Shown in pieces: positions 21,755 to 25,345 of a DNA stretch of 25,345 nt. A model generated the notes under the pieces. That model was not told the origin of the DNA and ran no database searches. It saw nothing but the letters and a program-made list of their open reading frames with translations. Within the stretch, counting starts at the first letter, position 1, and every line of letters starts with the position of its first letter. Source of the DNA: a virus; the IMG/VR virus record IMGVR_UViG_3300037246_000489, positions 1 to 25,345 of that record; one strand, given 5' to 3'. A program made the translations under genes and the position numbers.

Positions 21755-24700
21755 AACTCGCATCGGATGAATTGTGGTACCTCTGGGAGCAAGGCAATTT
21801 TGTCGGTTCCAACAAACCCCATTGTCGTGTAATACTGTCTAAGCAGACCTTGAGGACATCCAATGACCTGTTTCGTACACAGTTGTTTGGTAGTCCTTGG
21901 CGCAGTGATGATTACTTTGAAATTCCAACCATCAATATCAAGTCTCTTTCAAGGTCGCACAAAGTGGGTACCGACGCCGCGAGTATGACGTTGACAATGT
22001 ACAACGTGCTGCCATTGGCTATTGGTGAGGACTTGGATGTCGGGTATGACGGCGGCTCTTCCTATCCGACGAAGCGTGACCTCAAGGAGCAGGGTGCACC
22101 GGGTACGTTCACCTATCGTCGTGGACTTTCAAGTGACGGTTCAGAATCTAATCCTTGGGGTCATATTCCAGACAACTACACAGACGCATTTCTACCGAAC
22201 AGGCTCCTTTGGACATTCGAGGGTTACGGAACGGATGGCTCCACCCTTCCTTGGGACGACGGAAAGATGGTTCTAACCGGGACTTGGCTTATCGACAGAG
22301 TTCAAATAGACGCCAAGGGTAACTTCTCGGTCGAATGTCGTGACCTTGCAAAGCTTCTCATTGAGCAACGTTTGTATCCACCGATCGTGCCTCTGGACAA
22401 CTACCCCGTCGAGTTCTGTTCGGATCGTGAAGAAACCACGGACAAATCCACGCAGACCACAACCACAACTTCTACTCCCGAAGTCATAGGCACCGATGTT
22501 GCCAGACATTCAACCGATGTGTACGATTCGTCTGCAGCACCTTGGTACGGAACGAACGCGTCTGTCTATGGGCACCAAGCTTCGCATGCATTTGATGGTG
22601 ATCCGTCGACGTATTGGATTTCCATGCGTAACAGTGTCGGTGGTATCTCCACTGACTGGTCGTTTGAGTGGTTGGATGCCATGACTGACGGTCAACCTAT
22701 CAATCGTATCAGGTTCAAACCGTGGGTTGGCAACTACGTGCTGTACGTGGGGGTGATGGAGAACGGCGTGTGGCAAGGAACGCAGCGGGTGCCTTACAAC
22801 CCGAACGCCGAGCCTGCGTACCCCAACGGTGCTGACATCCTGTATGTCCAGAAGCTCTCACTCCCAGTCAGTGAGAACTGGTTCACAATTGACCTTGACA
22901 GGGTCTACAGCGCAGACAGGGTGAGGCTGGTCTTCACGAACCTTCAGGACTTTGGGAGAATTTCAGGCGGAGACTTCCGAGCTGGCGTTTATGAATTTGA
23001 AGTCATGGGCTACACACCCGCAGGAACCTCAACAGAGACTGTCGATGTAACAGAAGAAGTTGTCACACAGATACCCGGCAACATAGACGACTACACGGAC
23101 ATGGTGAAGCTGTTTCTTGCATGGGCTGGGTTCTATTGGGCTGAGGGCGAGGACGACCCCCTGTTCCTTGAGGAGGAGTGGGGTTCACGTGGCGGACGAG
23201 TGTGGGGAGACTTCTTCTATTCAGGTGCCTATCCCGTAGAGCCAGCCTGTATTCCCGGATCATACTGGGACAACAAATCTGTCATGGATGCGATCAATCA
23301 GGTCAAAGAGACACTTGGTTTCTTGGGATATGTGGACGCCACAGGTGGGTTTATATGGCGCCCACCAAACATCTGGGCCAACGGTAACTACATCACGGGT
23401 GACGGGTGGAGAGGTGAGTCCTCCATACCCATAGTGGCTGAGAACAATCTCATCATGGACTATGGCGTGACTGTGGACGATCAGGCCTTACGATCTGAGA
23501 TAGTCGTCGTAGCCGACGGAGACCCAGCGGTTTATGGTTCCTATTCACCCGGATACGCCGAAGGTGAGGAGGCCCCCAAGAGCATTGAAGGCAGTGGGGA
23601 AACTACAACTGGGGAACAGGTGGTTACTGACCTTTCACTCCTTGCCGGGCAACAGAGGGTCATGATTGTGCCTGACTATCCGTTCGGTGGCGTAGGCGAA
23701 AACCGCACCGAAGAGGCTGCTCGTGCTGAAGTTGAGAAATTCGCCTACCTTGTCTCTCTTTGGATTCACTGGTCATATCGCAAGGGGAAGGTGCGTATCC
23801 CGGCTAATCCCGCCCTTGACGTGGACGACCAGATACGCATTTACGAGGCGAAGACATCAGAGACATACATTCATTACATCTTGGGGATGAACGTCACGCT
23901 TGACATGCAATCAGGCTCTTACGTGGCTGATATCGAGACTCATTGGCTCGGCAACGGTCCCGAATCTCAGTGGCACATGTTTATCAACGATCTGCCGCCA
24001 GCTCTACTCGCATACTTATGCCAACAGAAGATTCTTGAGGGCGCCCCATGTGGTGAGCCAGATGAGGGTGATGTTGGTCTGCCGTTTGACCCAGAATTAC
24101 CAGAGGTACCTGATACGCCTCTCCCAACGTTCCGTACGCCTCCTCACTTGCGGGTGCCTTACCCGAATCTTCCGGATGTCGACCCTGCACCGCCTATTGA
24201 CGACGGTATTGGCGGTGGCACGTATGTGCCTCCTGACGGTAGCGGTGGAGGTGACGGTGGGGGCAGCGTGTCGTCGTGCGGGAACGAGTTCATGTGGGCC
24301 TATTGGCCCGGCACCGGCCCTACTCGCAGTGGAGGCAAAATCACTGGTGCTCCGGCTTCTCGTAGAAAGTTGCGTCATTCCGACTCTTACGGGGGCTGGA
24401 CAATTCTAGACAACAGGGTGTGGAATGCATTCAACCTTCTTGCTGACATTTTCAACGATAAAGGCGTGTTTATAGAAACTGCTTCAGGCAAGTACCAAAA
24501 GCATGTCAGTGGTTCAAGTTCGTGGTCTAATCACTCTTGGGGTACTGCCTGTGACCTTAACGGAGCCATCCTCCCAGTGGGGAGGTCGATCCACTCTTAC
24601 TCGGCTGCATTACGTAATAAGTATCTCGCCATTGCTTCGGCTGCATCAGCCATAAGGGGCTATGACGGAAACGTTTTCGTGGGGGTGTTCTACTGGGGCG

Positions 24701-24813
24701 AGAATTTCAGTAACAATGACCCGATGCATTGGCAGGTGTGCTGCAAGGCAAGCGACCTTTCTCGCGGTGTGTGGGACGTCTCCAATGGGTATCCGACGAG
24801 CTTCCCGCAGTGA
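21751..24813 (+). CDS. Tail tip protein with discoidin-like insert and C-terminal M15-type peptidase
   Basis: This is a 1020-residue protein from GTG 21751, which overlaps the previous stop. Residues 1-215 and about 440-760 look like a tail hub ('WLIDRVQIDAKGNFSVECRD', 'DQIRIYEAKTSETYIHYILG'). Between them, about 246-430, lies an F5/8 type C (discoidin) style domain with 'AFDGDPSTYW' (280-289) and a closing 'YEFEVMGYTP', so it may bind sugars. A Pro/Gly-rich linker (about 785-845) leads to a domain with H928-x6-D935 in 'NHSWGTACD' and H993-W994 in 'PMHWQV'. These are the zinc ligands of M15 (VanY-like / extensin-like) D-Ala carboxypeptidases or endopeptidases. It should open the cell wall at infection. 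No separate tail lysin is seen in the window. Confidence 0.85.
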   Translation: MKLASDELWYLWEQGNFVGSNKPHCRVILSKQTLRTSNDLFRTQLFGSPWRSDDYFEIPTINIKSLSRSHKVGTDAASMTLTMYNVLPLAIGEDLDVGYDGGSSYPTKRDLKEQGAPGTFTYRRGLSSDGSESNPWGHIPDNYTDAFLPNRLLWTFEGYGTDGSTLPWDDGKMVLTGTWLIDRVQIDAKGNFSVECRDLAKLLIEQRLYPPIVPLDNYPVEFCSDREETTDKSTQTTTTTSTPEVIGTDVARHSTDVYDSSAAPWYGTNASVYGHQASHAFDGDPSTYWISMRNSVGGISTDWSFEWLDAMTDGQPINRIRFKPWVGNYVLYVGVMENGVWQGTQRVPYNPNAEPAYPNGADILYVQKLSLPVSENWFTIDLDRVYSADRVRLVFTNLQDFGRISGGDFRAGVYEFEVMGYTPAGTSTETVDVTEEVVTQIPGNIDDYTDMVKLFLAWAGFYWAEGEDDPLFLEEEWGSRGGRVWGDFFYSGAYPVEPACIPGSYWDNKSVMDAINQVKETLGFLGYVDATGGFIWRPPNIWANGNYITGDGWRGESSIPIVAENNLIMDYGVTVDDQALRSEIVVVADGDPAVYGSYSPGYAEGEEAPKSIEGSGETTTGEQVVTDLSLLAGQQRVMIVPDYPFGGVGENRTEEAARAEVEKFAYLVSLWIHWSYRKGKVRIPANPALDVDDQIRIYEAKTSETYIHYILGMNVTLDMQSGSYVADIETHWLGNGPESQWHMFINDLPPALLAYLCQQKILEGAPCGEPDEGDVGLPFDPELPEVPDTPLPTFRTPPHLRVPYPNLPDVDPAPPIDDGIGGGTYVPPDGSGGGDGGGSVSSCGNEFMWAYWPGTGPTRSGGKITGAPASRRKLRHSDSYGGWTILDNRVWNAFNLLADIFNDKGVFIETASGKYQKHVSGSSSWSNHSWGTACDLNGAILPVGRSIHSYSAALRNKYLAIASAASAIRGYDGNVFVGVFYWGENFSNNDPMHWQVCCKASDLSRGVWDVSNGYPTSFPQ

Positions 24814-24819
24814 GGCATG

Positions 24820-25345
24820 ATGGCCAGCAAACTTACAGGTGAACTTCATAGTCGGACGATAGAGCGTGGACAGTGGTCCGATATCAACCACCATTATTCA
24901 GACCTTCACCTGATAGGTCGTGGCGAGGGGTACGTGGAGGAGTTGTACTTTGGCAAGGGCTTCTCTCGACCACCCTCTTTCCGATATTCTGCCGTGTTCA
25001 ACATCGAGGAAACAGAGGTCCTGTCTTGGTTTCTGACATCCCCAAAAGGAAGTCTGAATCGTGTTGTGGATCAGTACGGTATGGGGAACGATTCACAGTC
25101 AACCAATGGGATGATCCAGGACCCCGGCTTCGAGTCGCAAGCCAAGTACCATGTGCTGGACACAACTGCTGCCACAACAATCCCGACTGTCAATACGGTG
25201 GTGAATCAGCAGTACAACTATTACCCAGCTTTTGACGAAACGACCTTGTGGTTTCCGCTTCGTGAGATGCTGCAGAATGTCCAGCCGGTTAATGATTGGG
25301 CCCCGAAGTACTACTTGTACGATTTCGAAGCGATCAGTGCACATA
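24820..25345 (+). CDS. Minor tail protein, 5' part (runs off the right edge)
   Basis: The frame stays open from ATG 24820 to the window end (175 codons visible). GAGG (24812-24815) lies four bases before ATG 24820; ATG 24817 is in the same frame but too close. The N-terminus 'MASKLTGELHSRTIERGQWS' continues with 'DINHHYSDLHLIGRGEGYVE', 'LYFGKGFSRPPSFRYSAVFN' and 'TEVLSWFLTSPKGSLN'. This opening recurs in minor tail proteins of actinobacterial phages in my memory. A 'DPGFESQAKYHVLDTTAATT' stretch follows, which may begin a carbohydrate-binding domain. It probably belongs to the tail tip or side fibres. Confidence 0.82.
   Translation, partial: MASKLTGELHSRTIERGQWSDINHHYSDLHLIGRGEGYVEELYFGKGFSRPPSFRYSAVFNIEETEVLSWFLTSPKGSLNRVVDQYGMGNDSQSTNGMIQDPGFESQAKYHVLDTTAATTIPTVNTVVNQQYNYYPAFDETTLWFPLREMLQNVQPVNDWAPKYYLYDFEAISAH

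Noticed and set aside
1-25345. tRNA genes, CRISPR arrays, integrase, att sites or insertion sequences
   Set aside because: None could be recognised. There is no repeat-spacer pattern, no cloverleaf-like stretch in the gaps and no recombinase motif in the proteins.

Overview
The window is part of a tailed double-stranded DNA phage genome (siphovirus type, with a long tail predicted). Apart from a few control regions it is filled end to end with genes on the + strand. It holds the canonical order: small terminase candidate, large terminase, portal, capsid protease, scaffold, decoration candidate, major capsid protein, head-tail connectors, major tail protein, frameshifted tail assembly chaperones, tape measure and minor tail proteins. 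Several proteins look like those of actinobacterial phages: the portal and protease types, the minor tail protein at the right edge, and the tail protein carrying an M15-type peptidase. The moderate GC content would fit large Streptomyces siphoviruses better than high-GC actinophages. The host is an inference from remembered protein style, not a search result. I see no integrase, tRNA, CRISPR array or insertion sequence.

Layout. Positions 1-1471 hold the end of a beta-rich repetitive protein, a small BppU-like protein and a protein of unknown function. A strong terminator (1520-1547) and a sigma70-like promoter (1551-1578) follow. From 1584 to 3460 lie accessory genes: an acidic protein, a possible small ORF, a LexA-type winged-helix protein, an unknown protein and a glycosyltransferase-like protein. 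From 3441 to 10814 is the DNA packaging and head module. A control region (10815-11199) contains a terminator, two tiny cysteine-rich ORFs, an extended -10 box, a second hairpin and a palindrome. From 11200 to 13729 are connector and tail-completion genes. From 13810 to the right edge is the tail module.

Regulation. Most neighbouring genes overlap by 1-8 bases (ATGA, TAATG, TGATG), which suggests translational coupling. Downstream of 1985, every gene-to-gene gap longer than about 20 bases has the palindrome TTCACGTGAA or a one-base variant in it or just inside the next gene. There are six copies, with the 14-base consensus CCTTCACGTGAAGG. Copies sit before or at the starts of the accessory, pre-portal, scaffold, connector, major tail and tail-chaperone transcription blocks. 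This looks like a phage regulon element and is the most interesting signal here. The winged-helix protein encoded just downstream of the first copy is one candidate binder.

Other notable items: a 33-residue zinc-ribbon ORF that resembles the C-terminal tail of class II ribonucleotide reductases, coupled to a 15-residue Cys-rich ORF; a dnaX-like -1 frameshift cassette in the tail chaperone gene; a possible leaderless start at 1584; and a tail protein with a discoidin-like insert and an M15-type peptidase end.
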